From the NCBI RefSeq assembly GCF_020085105.1, contig NC_058048.1, forward strand, positions 4,415,362 through 4,479,361: a stretch of 64,000 bases of DNA, read 5' to 3'. The notes under the pieces were generated by a model. The model saw only the letters and a program-made list of their open reading frames with translations. It made no database searches and was not told where the DNA came from. How positions within the stretch are numbered: the first letter of the stretch is position 1; each line of letters begins with the position of its first letter. Of the stretch, positions 12,677 through 25,035 are shown one piece after another. Source of the DNA: Siniperca chuatsi. Its lineage: Eukaryota; Chordata; Actinopteri; Centrarchiformes; Sinipercidae. A program made the position numbers and the translations under genes.

Positions 12677-14591
12677 ATGAAAGAAGCAACACCGATGGCA
12701 GGAAAACTGATCCCACCAGCATTAAACAAGAGGGCAGTGAACAACAACAAAGGCCCTAAACTAACAACATCCCAAGAGGTAAGAATAGCTGCGGCTAGCC
12801 TCCCATTTCCTCAGGATTAGTCTATTCAGTCATTTACAATTAAAATATCTTAGATAGATACTGAGGAGAAAATGGGGTCAAAGAGTAAATGACTTGCAGT
12901 ATGTGTGAGTCCCTCTAAATAATAAAAAATTATAAATAAAAATGAATAAATGTTTAAAGTAGTGTTTGTGCTGGTACAGAAGTTTTACTGCCTTTGTATT
13001 ACTGAGATTTTCACTTGTCAGATATATTTTTCAATGTGTAAACAATGTTTTAGTACAACCAGTCTTTCCCCCATTGCAATAGATGGAACGTACACCTGCA
13101 AATCAAGACAAATCTCCACCAAAAAAGAAAAAACCTCCCTCTAAGCCATCCACTTTGGAGTCAGCAGATTTATTTGAGGCTTCAACTGCAAGTATGTGCA
13201 ATGTCATACCGCCAGTCACAAAAAATGATTGCATTTGTTACAAAGTTGTATTGGAAAATTGCATTTCAGCCTTCAAATAGATGTAGTGCTGTAAGGCTTT
13301 GTTCATGCATAATTTCTTCTCATAACAGCCACAGTTTTTATGTCAAAACAAATGAAAGCAGCAACAAACAAACTGCTTTCACACTGCTAGCAACATGAGC
13401 TCACAGCAAGTTAGAATGAAGTGACCCGTCAACGAAGTTGCTTGAGAGAGCTGTGAAAGAGAAACAGGACGTGTGAAAAGTGTCTTGTAAACATTCTGCG
13501 AAGTGAATAATGGGATTCAAAACTATTGCTGCTATCTGTTTGCTGCTCTTCCCTGCTCTGATTATTTTGACTATTAATAGTCCAAATTGCACGGTCTGTG
13601 ATATGGCCTGCTTCCAGACCCCCGAATTGCTGCCACATCAAATATTTTGTTAAGTAACATAAATAAAATATTGGAAAAATAATGAAGATAAATTAAATGG
13701 CAATTCAGACTAATATTCACTTGATGGATATTTTTTGCCATCAAGTGAAATTTGCAGCATCCCTCCTGTTGTTTTGCTTTCTGTTACAGGTGCAACTAGA
13801 GAGGTCAGCACGCTGTTTTCAAAATATGCTGAAGTGTTAAGGTAGGTGATATTTAAACAACTAGATCAGATTTTTCAAAGTTCCGATCCATAGTTGCTTG
13901 ATATATGATCCGTGAAGCTTAAAACCTTGAAAAAATAGGCTCAAAGAATGTAAGTTATGAAGAAGAAAAAGATGTGGTAAATACTGCACACCTTTCTGAT
14001 GGATAGACAGGAAACAGACATTGGAGGATGAATCCTAATGACTCGGGCGATCCCATGACTTTAGTCAAGTTTTTTCAGTTGTCCAACAGGATTCCTCTAA
14101 AACAAATGACCTCAAAGTAAGGCTCACCTGTACCTGCTAACATTGTATGCTAACATGCTAAATGTTCACGTGTGAGCATGCTAACAATCACATGATCATA
14201 TGCAGTTCTTCACACGGTTTAGCCTTTGATTGTTGCTGCTACAAAATGATTTGCTTCACCCTTGACATCTGCTGGTCACTGACCACCCACGAGCTCAGTA
14301 GCAATAATCTTCAGCTTTATAAGGACAAGGTGTCAATACTTTTGATAGTGTTAATCCCACAATTTGAATCGATTAAACACTGACACATCTTTAAGTCATA
14401 CTGTCATAGTCACACTACTAATGTCAGTATTCGTGGTTTGTTGCAGGGAGAGAGCTGCAGCAGATACCTCCCAGATGAAGGAGCTGCAGGGCATTTTGAC
14501 AGAAGCTCATAACCTCGAGTCCTACCTAAAAGAGAAGAAAAACCATCTGAAGCAAACACTGGCTCTAATTTCTGATAAACTGCAGGGTTAA
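12677..14591 (+). CDS. tex12: Testis-expressed 12, synaptonemal complex central element protein
   Basis: TEX12 pairs with SYCE2 to build the fibrous central element of the synaptonemal complex in meiosis. Four coding exons join in frame: 12677-12778, 13083-13191, 13790-13841 and 14447-14591, giving 135 residues (human 123). All boundaries are GT-AG. The C-terminal half is recognisable: YAEVLRERAAADTS corresponds to mammalian YAKLLSERAAVDAS. The following ILTEAHNLESYLKEKK matches the family's helical EANAIENFLIQKRE segment. This region should form the coiled coil. The N-terminus is basic and disordered, with PPKKKKPPSKP at about residues 46-56, and is poorly conserved. The upstream acceptor at 12661 implies a noncoding exon 1. 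A poly(A) signal follows at 14798. Confidence 0.9.
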
Positions 14592-14797
14592 GTCTGCTGC
14601 ATGGACTGTTACCTACCTGACGAAGCAGATCTGTTTATTCTACTGAGGAACGGTTTTCTTTTGTGAATAGCTTTGTTTATGTACTGCACATGTGCCTTCT
14701 GCAGTTCATATGTTAGTCATGCTAACTAATACTCTGTGAAAATGTGACATTGACAAAGTGCCAAGCTTCATACAATGTGGCATTACTTTGACTATAA

Positions 14798-14803
14798 AAT
14801 AAA
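14798..14803 (+). terminator. Poly(A) signal of tex12
   Basis: A canonical AATAAA lies 207 bases after the tex12 stop codon on the same strand. Confidence 0.7.
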
Positions 14804-16140
14804 CTAATATATGTTTACTGGTATGAGTTTTACTAAATAGTCATTTTGAATAGGATATTATTTATTCTTCCTCCAATCTCAAAAATACATTTTCACTTTC
14901 ACTTTTGGTTCTTCATACTAGGCTTACAGGCTACATTTTGTGATAGAGCCTAAATATAACTGACTAAATGCCATTATTTTTTAAAGAGTACAAAATGAAT
15001 GTTCAGTATGCAAAAAGTATTTATTACAGTTTGTAAAGAATTAAATTGCCTGTTAAGTACAAAAGATTTTTATATGTTGTCGTTGTTGTCAGCTAATATA
15101 AAGAGGGATTGAGGGGAATGCCCTCTCCCCCAACACACACACCAAATAAAAAACAAAAAAGGGAATATGAAAGTAAAGAAACACCATTTTACAGGCCTAG
15201 ATGAAAGTTTAGAGAGAGCTTTGTTTCCTTTCACATGGCCACTTACACCATCTCTGCTTGTGTTTTTAAGTGGTATTTAAGCAGTATTAAGACAAATGGC
15301 TAGCCAGCAAGAGGGCAAGCGTGTCACTCAGTTGCCACAGCTTCATAAATTGACATAAACAATTACTTTGAAATATTCAGAACTCAATATTGTGGTGTTT
15401 ATTTTTGTAAATATTTTAACATATCGGTGACTGAAATGTGCCGTTTCTATAGAATGAAATTACTATGCAAAGTATTCCAATTATATCAATACAATGCCTT
15501 TCTACAATATTTTACAATGGTTATTGTAAAACCTGTATCTGCTGTCGTGTTGATATGATACCCTCCTTTAGTTAGCAAGCAAACATTTCTCATGAAAATG
15601 ATTATTACGAGGAAATGAGTGCACATAGAAGTACTTTAAATTTAGAGAGTATTCACAATGTTCCATGAGTGTATTTGAAAATGTACCTTTTCATTAATTC
15701 ATACACTAGTCATTCATTAAATTAACATAGCTCTCTCCAACATGTGACCCTGTGCCAAAACGTGCATTTACATATCAGTTCTTAAAAACTAGGATGCCGT
15801 AAAAAGTCTTTGCTGAACTTGAACTGAACCTGTACATTTATTGTTGTGTAAAAATGTTGATTACAGTCACAGTGTGTGTGTATAGAATAGCAGGAATGCA
15901 TTTGAAAAACAAATTGTCTTCATTTTGCCCCCACAGTCCTTATCTCAAACTGTAAATGGACTTGAATTAAAATATTCAAAACAATGGTTTAAGTTTAAAA
16001 AACCCCCAAATTATTTACAACAAGATGTGATTTCAGAAGGTTTCTAACAGCACATCAACATAACAGCTACAGTATGAGTAAACTTGAGTAGGACTTTTTT
16101 TCTAACTATACATTAATATCTGTGTAGTGTCCTCACACGT
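14804..16140. other. tex12-bco2 convergent intergenic region
   Basis: The two genes converge here, so it holds both 3' ends. On the minus strand, candidate bco2 poly(A) signals (TTTATT on the plus strand) lie at 15837-15842, 15396-15401 and near 15018. I see no further exon. Confidence 0.6.
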
Positions 16141-19100
16141 CTATGCCGTGGCATTGAATGTCCCGTGGAAACCGTAGGGGATGTTGACAGGCACCACAGC
16201 CCTGCCCAGCTCCTCGAACGTCTTGGCATCTAAAACCAGGAGGAACGTACTCTTGTCCTGGAACGAATTAAGACGCAGGAGAAAAAAAAACACTTAGTGT
16301 TTAAAGCCTTCCAGAGTTACAGAGATCAGACGTTTATTGAACACGTGCATTTCAGTTGACATTTTGCATAACACTTGATATATTTCAGCACCAAAATGTG
16401 CTTTGGTAAACTTAGAGATACACTCCTTGGTTTTGGTGTAGTGCCTCCAAATCCCACAGTTTCCTCCCACCTCACTGCTGATGCTTTGAATCAACTGTGA
16501 TTGTATGATTGTGTTAAATCAGCAGTGAGCTGGGAGGACATTTGGGGATTTGGAACAAAATCATGAAGTGTATCTTTAAAGCAAAAAAGGTATCACGACG
16601 AGTTAGCGTTTAAAAGTGTCATGTTGTTGACATTACAAAATGAGAAATTGATTCCTTTGTCTGATGCACAGTCCCTTGTCCAAGCTTGGCCTGACCTTAT
16701 TGGGAGTGATGACCACAGACAAGACGACACCATCATCCTCCTCCGTGGCATCAGGGCAGGGTATAAAGACTGGTTCGGAGGGATAAAGACCAGGTTGTTC
16801 CCACACCTGTGAGAAAATACAGCTGCAGTTTGGCTGCATTCTTCAAATCTTAAGGAATGTTATTAATGTTATTTAAAAGTGCTATGAATTCTATGCAAAT
16901 TGTGATCATTTACATCTGAAAATCATTGATTTTTGTTGTACTGGCGGCTCTTTGACTTGCAATGATTGTAGACTGGAAGTTAGAATTTATCTCCCTTTTA
17001 TTTGCTACAGTATCACAACATACCACTCTCTACTAGATTTAAGACTACATGGCTCACTAAAAGAAGTTATTAATGCCATGCTGTAACAGCTGGAAACATC
17101 TGAGAGAGAAATAAATTAAACTCGACTCACCTTCATGTGTTTCCCGTGGAGGTCCATCTTGATCAGTGTGTCTCCTACAAGATGTCTGAAGCCGCAGCCG
17201 TAGAAGTAGCGGTAGGGGTGCGTGTTGTACTTGCCGTAGTTGATCTGAGGGAACTCCAGACCTCCATATTGATGAAGTTCCTTTCCGTGGAGGTCCTCAT
17301 GGGTACAGAAGACCTGCACAGAGAAAAAAGGCAACATGGGTACTGAGACTCAGGGAACATTGGCAGTGACAGTACTATGGTTCATTTCCATCATTAACTG
17401 CGAAACGAAAGGTATCCACCCTCAAAAGGTTGAGAACAATAGGTTTCCTGTTTGTGGGTATCAAACATCATTCTAACAGCTGGATGTTTTACAGAACATT
17501 AAATCAATATAAAAACTATATAACAGTTACAGCACAACGAGTTAAAAAATAGCAGTAAACAAAGAAAGAAGTGTAAAATACTGTGAAATGCTTTATATTA
17601 TATTTATAAATTATTATTGATACTTATGTGGAGTATGAAATATGTGAAAAACTATAATAAAGATTATAAAATGCGGAGAAATATGAAATGTATTCAAAAT
17701 CAAAGCAGTTGGAATATGTGGCAATGTGGAAAACATGCACCATATCTACAGCAACATGTCTGCACAAGGTTAGGTTAGGTCATACCTGTATGTTTGCAAG
17801 ATAGAGTACCATTTTATCAACCAACTCCTACTGACTCCTCCTAAATGACCAGCAGATAACTGGTCTTCAGTTATCTGCTGGTCTTTTGTGCTGTCAGTGG
17901 GAGTTGGCATCTTTTTCCTTTTTCCTACGTACGTGTCAAAGACACAAAATGATCCAAAAAGGAGTTTCGCAGTTTCCTATGTGTTGATACCTGTAGGCCA
18001 TGTAAGCTGCTTACCTTGCTCTTGGCAATTCTTATCGAAGTGGCTGCGCTGTTGGGCCGGTTGTTCAAGTTCTGGTCGTAGGGCGTATCACGGTCCACAT
18101 TGAGAGGCAGAACGAAACGACGTGGGAAGATTCTACACAAGGTGTTATACACCTGATGGGAAAATATAAAACCTCTTTTCAGCCTCAACAAACCAACTAC
18201 TGTTCAGCTGAACCAAAAGCAACTTAAGCACTCCGCTTCAATTCCAGCTATGTTTGGACAAGTCGCGGAACGTACAACTTGTTGGGTATTGACCTTTACT
18301 TAACCTGCTTACCTCATCAAGAGCTTCTCCAGACTTGCGCAGGTTCTGGATGTTGTAGTTAGTGATTGCCTGGCCATCATCCGAAGCACACATATCTATG
18401 ATCAACAAGCCGTCCTCCTCGAATGCATTGATCTGGTGCAAGGTTGACAGCGGCTTGGCAAGGTACTTGATGGAGCATACCTGGAATGCACCATTGAACA
18501 GAAGAATGAAAACAACCCATATTTGTTTAATGTAGGCCCACAGTACAAGCATAGTGAATAGACTACGCTATGCTTTTACCTTTTTAGAGAGCTCGCGGTC
18601 AGTGTTAGAGCCTTACCTTCCCTGTCTGCTTGTGAATCAGGTGGAAGATAGTGTTGAGTTTCGGGTCCCAGAGAAAGCTTTCACTGATGCTCTTCCCTCT
18701 CAGCTTGCCTGTCACAATCTTCAACAGGTCCATCTTGATGGGCTGCTCAATGAACACCACGTAGTTCTCCGACATTGCTATAATGGATTGAGAAGATTAT
18801 ATTAGTCTCTATTTAGTGATGCACCAACTTTTTCTCTCCGGATACCAATTCCGATACCTCAACTGAGAGTATCCACCAATACCTAGTCCCAGTCCGATAC
18901 CAGCTTTCTAATTGCTTAATTCAAAATCTGTATACCTCTCTGCATGGAACTCACTGGGATCATCCTAGAGCTGAAACGCTAAGTTGATCAATTGACAGAA
19001 AAATAATCAACAACTACTTTGATAATTGATTAATCATTTTATCAGAATTTTGAAGGAACTGTATTTTATGTGGAACAGTCTCCTAAATATATATATAATA

Positions 19101-20866
19101 CCTAGTCCACTTAATAAGGTCAATATCTGCACCCATAATGATCCGGCGTATCGGATCAGTGCATCCTTAAAGGAAATCTTTGTAGACATCTTGGTAGAAT
19201 ACACATGAAGACTGAATCTAACTCATTTACATGGCTCTACAGTATTTACATATGCTTTTGCTTACCAAAGCTGTGGTAGTAGGATGGTTTGGTCTTGTCC
19301 ACTGAGGGAATAGAGCACAGCACTGTGGCTCCCTCCAGGGTCTCCCCCGCTGTTTTCTTGGTCGGTGGCACTCGGATGATGTTGTAGTACGCTCCTGTCA
19401 GCACAATTCCAATTAGTTTCATGCTGAAGGTCATCAGACACGTGAGCAGCAGGGTTGTTATTCTGTACACTTGTCTCTTAAGATACACTCCTACGATGCT
19501 GTGTGAACAAACTGATTGGAGGGTTTCTATAATACCTTTAGTGGTGTAGGAATTCCCCATGTTGTACGTTGTTCCATCAGGCTCGCTGTGAGGGTGTGCG
19601 GTCGCTCCGTTCACAGCAATGAATTTGCTCCAGTCCACCTATTTGGCACAAATACATGAGCGGCTTTATTAACACTTTATTTCCATTTTATGAATTTCTC
19701 CAGCAGCTAATCATACAATAAAGAGTGACAGTAGCCTGCTATAAATTCTCTGTATTGTACTCTGATACACTATGACTTAGCTATCATGTGTAAAGCACTA
19801 AGTCAATAAATCTGCTGTGCATAGATATGTCTCTGCAGAATGATCAGCTACCACTACGTGTCTTACAACCACATTCAACATCGTGTTACCTTCTCAGTTG
19901 TCTCTAGTGTGTCAGGGTCCACCTTGTGCATGACATTGGTTTCCGTGCTGACATAATAATCACCCTTGTAGGTCACAAAGCTCACATTGGCATTATCTGT
20001 GGGCTCTAGAGGGGAAGAAGAAGATTCCAAAGTTAACAACACAGTACAGGACAACCACAACAATAACTCCCTGTTCATTCTGTATTTCACATACCTCTAG
20101 GTATATGTAAGTAAACTAAACTGCTTAAGACAGTTTACATTCAAATTACATCTTATTCGCTGCATTCCTGTTCATGCAGTTTGATAAAATACTCACTTGG
20201 TAATTCAAATCTTGACAGGAAGCGCTGGAAGAAATTTTTACAGGGGTCTGGCACGGTGATGGTGCCAAACTCTGACACTGTGATGCGGTTGTGCTCCTTG
20301 TTGGCTTGGTAACTGTCACTGGACAGGAAGCGGCTTTTGTAAGTCACCTGACCGTTGGATATTTGGAACCGGTGCAGGAGAGCCATACCATCGAACCAGT
20401 GGTTGAACCTGATGAGAATGAGGAAACGGGAGAAAGGAGTCAGCTTTGTGATGTACTGGCTGCAGTAGATTCACCAACCCTTTAAGATGTTATACTCACT
20501 TCTGGTTTCCAATCTCAAACTTCCCAGGCCCGTTTCTCAAGAAGCTCCCGTTGATCCATTCTGGGATTTTGCCAGTGATGTCGGTGCTGATGGGCTCGGG
20601 GGTGTCCTCCACTGAGCTCACAATCTTCTCAATGCAAGGCAGACCGTGCACATCTGTGAAGTGGTTGATATTCTTGGATTTTTTAAACGCTATGGGAAAA
20701 AAATAGCAAGCTTTACTCAAGTGCAAACCATAGCCACATTTGCTACAAGTAAAACTAGGGACATTATAATCACTTAAGAAAATCATTGACATGAAGGTAA
20801 ATTGTGCATAGCTGGTAGAATCAGATGTTTACCTGGGGCATTGTTCTGTTGTGTGATGGTGTCCAT
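16141..20866 (-). CDS. bco2: Beta-carotene oxygenase 2 (BCO2-type carotenoid cleavage dioxygenase)
   Basis: This non-haem iron enzyme cleaves carotenoids eccentrically at the 9',10' bond. Twelve coding exons, minus strand: 20833-20866, 20500-20689, 20197-20408, 19890-20005, 19536-19638, 19266-19394, 18617-18777, 18313-18480, 18015-18152, 17131-17313, 16696-16806 and 16141-16257. All junctions keep frame and give 553 residues (human 579). The four iron-ligand histidines of the family are present: H199 in ATAHPH, H259 in YYHSF, H330 in LHQINAFE and H546 in [22 protein letters not shown] and [10 protein letters not shown] are also typical. The start [11 protein letters not shown] is the only Met after an upstream in-frame TGA, so this form lacks the longer N-terminus of human BCO2. 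Teleosts can carry more than one bco2 copy; which this is cannot be told from the window. Confidence 0.96.
17847..17883. repeat. Perfect 16-bp-arm hairpin in bco2 intron 9
   Basis: The arms gaccagcagataactg (17847-17862) and cagttatctgctggtc (17868-17883) are exact reverse complements around a 5-nt loop. No element boundary is visible around it. Confidence 0.9.
18811..19168. mobile_element. MITE-like element with a second repeat nested inside (bco2 intron 6)
   Basis: The left side, tagtgatgcaccaac plus 'gataccaattccgatacc', and the right side, ggcgtatcggatcagtgcat, are imperfect inverted ends. Between them, 18963-19047 is a fragment of another family (agctgaaacgctaagttgat ... attgattaatcatttt), also seen at 1477-1793. 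Confidence 0.55.
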
Positions 20867-20957
20867 GGCTATAGCTTTGGCTTTTGAGTATGTAGCGGTG
20901 TCAAAGGCCTGCACACTCCTCCTGTGCTGCTGCCGTTTCTCCAAGACCGGCACTCAG

Positions 20958-20964
20958 CTTTATA
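20958..20964 (-). promoter_or_regulatory. Candidate TATA box of bco2
   Basis: The minus strand reads TATAAAG 92 bases upstream of the bco2 ATG. If used, transcription would begin near 20930 and leave a 5' UTR of about 65 nt with no upstream ATG in the CDS frame. A functional role is inferred. Confidence 0.4.
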
Positions 20965-22164
20965 CTGTCCTCCTGGCTGCGATGACCCCTAGAAACAGTC
21001 AGATAAATAGGCAAGCAGACATTAATTTCATGCTTGTGTAAGCCTCTACAAAACAGAAGCACTTTGTGATCACAAGATAAGTAAATAAGTGGTAACTTAT
21101 TCACAGAGATAATCACTTGATCTTACTGACAAGTGGCAAAATCACTGTGGCAGCATTCATCATTCTTTGCGATATAAATACACTTTGTATATAATATAAT
21201 CTGTCATGCTAAATATGCATGCATATGTGTAGTGATGGAGAAAGCAGTAGGGAAATTCGAAGCACACAATCAGCCTGTTTTTATTTTTGTTATTGCACAT
21301 TTCTATTTCTGGAATAATTAGAGCATTTGGGAATGTTTTCATGGTAACTGAGATTTTCCTTTTGGGTTTATGTGGAGCGCTAGCGAAATGAGCGCCTGAT
21401 ATCTGCTTGTCACACTGTACAATTCACCAATGCATATCACCCATAAAGAGGTGTACAAAGCATGTTATGGTTTCTGGAGAGGTGGATCACTTAATGTGCA
21501 GACGTGCAAGTCAGGTGGACACACAAGGTTACGTAATAGGACAGAACATCTTCCAGGCTAGGAGGACATGCATTATGTGTATTGTATATGGTCTAAGAGC
21601 ATACACAATGAGAGGCTTCATAAGCTCTCATTTTGTGTTATCTATATGCACACGAATGAACATTGTTCACTGTTATATGTAGTATGGGTGAAACAAAGGG
21701 CAGGAGTGGAAGCAGTCAAACTTAAATGCTCTCTAATACTCAGTTCACCTATGTTACACAGAAACAGTATATCCCTTTAAAAGTAGCGAAAACACTGGAA
21801 ATTGGAAGACCAAAAAACACCTTGGTTGAACAGTTTTCTGGGGGAAACCCTGCAAATATAGTCAGTCAACAGTAATTAACACACGCCAAACTTTAGTCTT
21901 AAACACAGCAGTTCAGTATGTGGTACTGCTACATAAGAGTAGTAGTCATTACTAGGAGAGCGCATAAGACCACACGACCTTTTGAATTTGTTGTTTTGTT
22001 CATAGAAAATGTTTAGAAGTTTGTAATGATTGACTGGGGTGGCAATGAGTTCTGGAGAATACTTTCAAGTTCTAGTTTATTTATTTTTATCAACCATTAA
22101 AAAATACAGCTAAATAAAAACTGGATAATACTTAAGTACCCCTAAATCCCATCTAGAAATTTCG
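20965..22164. other. Intergenic, no gene seen
   Basis: Upstream side of bco2. The short ORFs here lack recognisable domains and splice context. Confidence 0.5.
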
Positions 22165-22457
22165 AGAAACACACAAACACTTGATACCACTCTCATATCT
22201 GGTTATCTTAGCTTAGCATAAAGACTAGACAACAGGGGGAAACTGCTAGCCTGGCTCTGTCCAACAGTAACAAAATCCACCTACCAGCACCTCTAAAGCT
22301 CAGTAGTTAACATGTTGCATCTTGTTTGCTTAATCCATAGAAAAACCGAAGTGTTAAACTACTGATATGAGAGTGGTACGCATCTTCTCATCTCAACTAC
22401 GGCATCGGCAATTAAGTGAATAAGTGGATTTCCCAAAATGACAAACTATTCCTTTAA
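22165..22457. mobile_element. Partial MITE (same family as 39879-40563)
   Basis: Contains the family phrases gctagcctggctctgtccaa and ctaccagcacctctaaagct, and ends with the terminal-repeat sequence atttcccaaaatgacaaact followed by attcctttaa. The left terminal repeat is not visible. Confidence 0.65.
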
Positions 22458-23364
22458 TGAAACATTAATTAGTTTTATTTAATCCCAAATTTCCTAACTG
22501 AAGTTGGCTTTCCATCAAGAATCGATGCATTGCAATACATCAGTCCCCCACCCGTCAGTTCATAGGTAGAAAACGATTACGCTTTAGGTATTGTTAGAAA
22601 CAGTTGAATATACAAATATGGTGTAGGTAAAAGAATTTAAAGTCAGAATAAGAATCAGTGCAACTTCCACCACTCACAGCAGGCCCTAATTTACATAATG
22701 TATGACAGGGAGAGAGCCACCAGAGGCCCAGTTTCAGGTCCTGTAACTGGACTTGACTCTAGAATATAAATACTGAAGTCATTTTACCCTACTTGTGCAT
22801 CTAGGAAAGCCCCACAAAAACAACTAATTGAGTAGCCTATATATTGAACAAGATAACAGAAGCATAACTAAGCCATTTAAAGAGTTCCCATTGTCAAAGT
22901 GATGGTGTGGCAACACTGGGAATTCACCCAATAATCTGAAAGATGCATTTATTTCTGCTAGCATGATAAGAATGAGGAAATGTGAATGTGAAACAGAGGT
23001 AACAGCTCCTCTCCCCTGAAGCAAAGGAAGAACTGCTGTGTCGTGGGAAATCATTTGCAGATACATACCACATACATCAGATTTTTTTCTAGTGCACTGA
23101 CGTTTCACTGATTTGTTGACCTCAGTATATGGTGAGTATAAAAGAAGAAGGGAGGAAGGACCTTGTGTTTCCACATTATCCATTACATTGCAGCTATTTT
23201 ATTGTGTACCCGCTGTTTACAAACGTAAGCTATTTTGCTCTCTTATTTAATATATTTAGGACATTGTGACCCTAAAATTCCCACTTTGGCATGACGGGGA
23301 ACAAAGAGTAGCTTGTATTGCTTGCATTTTAGAAACAATGCTAATTTGCTTCCTTTCCGAATGT
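22458..23364. other. Intergenic, no gene seen
   Basis: A 119-residue minus-strand ORF (22824-23183) has no recognisable motif, conserved partner or splice context. Confidence 0.45.
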
Positions 23365-23947
23365 CAGTGGTAGAAGAAGTACTCTGATCTTTTACTCAAG
23401 TAAGAGTAGTAATACCACAATGTAGAAATGCAAGAAAACAAGTGAAAGTCCTGCAAGTAAAAGTACAAAAGTATGAGCATCAAAATATAAGTAAAAGTAC
23501 ACAATATGCAGAATGGCCCATTTCAGAATAATATTTATTATATTATAGATTACAACTATTGATGCATTAATGTGTACATCACTTTAATATTGCCGCTGGT
23601 AAAGGTGGGGCTAATTTTAATGACTTTATGTACTGCTGGATAGTTTGTGAATTTCCCCCCTAGAGTCTTGATATATCTTGACATAGGAAGTTTTATCTTG
23701 ACATATAATACATCATGTTTTCATTTGTTGAATATATTTTGTGTTATTAATCTCAATCTGAAAAGTAATTAGTAACTAAATTTATCAGATAACTGTAGTG
23801 GAGTAAAAAGTACAATATTTCCCTCTGAAATGTAGTAGACTAGAAGTAGAAAGTATAAGAAAATAGAAATACTCAAGTAAAGTACAAGTACCTCAAATTT
23901 GTACTTAAGTACAGTACTTGAGTAAATGGACTTACATTCCACCACTG
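23365..23947. mobile_element. Non-autonomous hAT-like element
   Basis: Begins cagtggtagaagaagtact and ends with the reverse complement of cagtggtggaatgtaagt, so it has CAGTGGT terminal repeats. It is flanked by ccgaatgt (23357-23364) and ccaaatgt (23948-23955), an 8-bp target-site duplication with one change, the hallmark of hAT insertion. The interior is rich in AAGTAC/GTACTT words. Degenerate relatives are at 50573-51375 and 56440-56570. Confidence 0.8.
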
Positions 23948-25035
23948 CCAAATGTTAGATGAGAAGATGGATACCACTCTAATGTCTGTGCATTACTAGA
24001 AGGAGGGGGGGACAGCTAGCCTAGCTCTCTCCGAAATTCAAAAATACACTCACTAAAACTCACTTTTTATCTTGTTTGTTTAATCTGTACACAAATGGAA
24101 ATGTAAAATCAACTGACTGCACCCGGTGACAGTGAAGATAACTCGCACTGTGGCCGGACACGCTCTGTACAGAATTACTGGGTGAATTTATGAATGCGGT
24201 AGTTTAAAGTTTTGTCACTTCCTATTTTGTAGTGCGTTCCTCCTCTTGTGTGTCTTGTGGTTTTACTTCCTGTCTTTCTTTGCTTTCCCTCAAGTCTTGA
24301 TTGTTGGCCCTTCCTTGATTGTTTGCACCTGTGTCTCGTTGGCTCACCTCCCCTAGGGTATTTAGTCCGAGTCTCTGGCTTTGTTCAGTGTTGGGTCATT
24401 GTTGTTAATGCATGGTGGTGTGCCCGTCTTGAGTTCTGTTCGCGTCGTGTGGGTGTTCCTGATTTTTGGGTGTGTTGCCATTGGGGGCACCTTTTGTTAT
24501 ACCTGGTTCCTGTGCCCTGTTCCCCAGCATTCTTACCGTGAGTTCTGTATTGGATTCTTTGTCTCCCTTGGACCTTGGCTGGATTCTGGATTTCGTACCT
24601 TGCCTGCTCCCTATTGGACTATTTAGCCACACTGGACTCACTTCCCTGGTTCCACCACTGTCAGCCGGTAACACATTTTTCTATAAGCTGTTGGCTAGTT
24701 GTCTGCCTACCGGTCTACCTGCCTGTACCTGCCTGTAAACCATCACCCACAATAAACACTGCCATCCAGCCACTTCACTTCATACCGCTTCCTGGTCGTC
24801 AGCATTTGGGTCCACATACCACTACACATCATACGACAATGAACTGTTGTTTGTCAAGGAATAGTTACCTTATGCTAAGCTAAGCTAACCACATCCTTGC
24901 TCCAGATCCATATTTAATGCACAAACATGACACTAGGCTTGATTGTCTCATATCTTTCTCTGAAAGAAAGCTAAGAATTTCCCAAATGTTGAACCATTTC
25001 CTTAAAATAGAAAATGTTGGGAAAATATCAACCAA
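23948..25035. mobile_element. MITE split by an LTR-like insertion
   Basis: The left half (23948 to about 24110: gatgagaagatggatacc, agctagcctagctctctcc, cttgtttgtttaatctgtac) and the right half (about 24860-25019: ttatgctaagctaagctaac, aatttcccaaatgttgaacc, atttccttaa) belong to the family at 39879-40563. They are separated by about 0.7 kb of unrelated sequence. Confidence 0.6.
24213..24838 (+). mobile_element. Putative solo LTR or LTR-like repeat
   Basis: A 626-bp unit runs from TGTCACTTCC to CATACGACA (TG...CA ends). It is CT-rich and contains cacctgtgtctcgttggctc, a TATTTAG element at 24359-24365, AATAAA at 24751-24756 and catttgggtccaca near its end. This layout (promoter, then poly(A) signal, inside TG...CA ends) fits an LTR. 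I could not find a clear target-site duplication or any internal retroviral-type genes, so 'solo LTR' is inferred. Confidence 0.45.

Noticed and set aside
19246-19638. 130-codon minus-strand ORF starting at a valine codon
   Set aside because: It is bco2 exons 5 and 6 plus the unspliced intron between them; splice sites at 19536 and 19394 give the family sequence.
24248-24883. Three overlapping plus-strand ORFs of about 80-100 residues
   Set aside because: All lie in the CT-rich LTR-like unit; composition-driven open frames with no domains.
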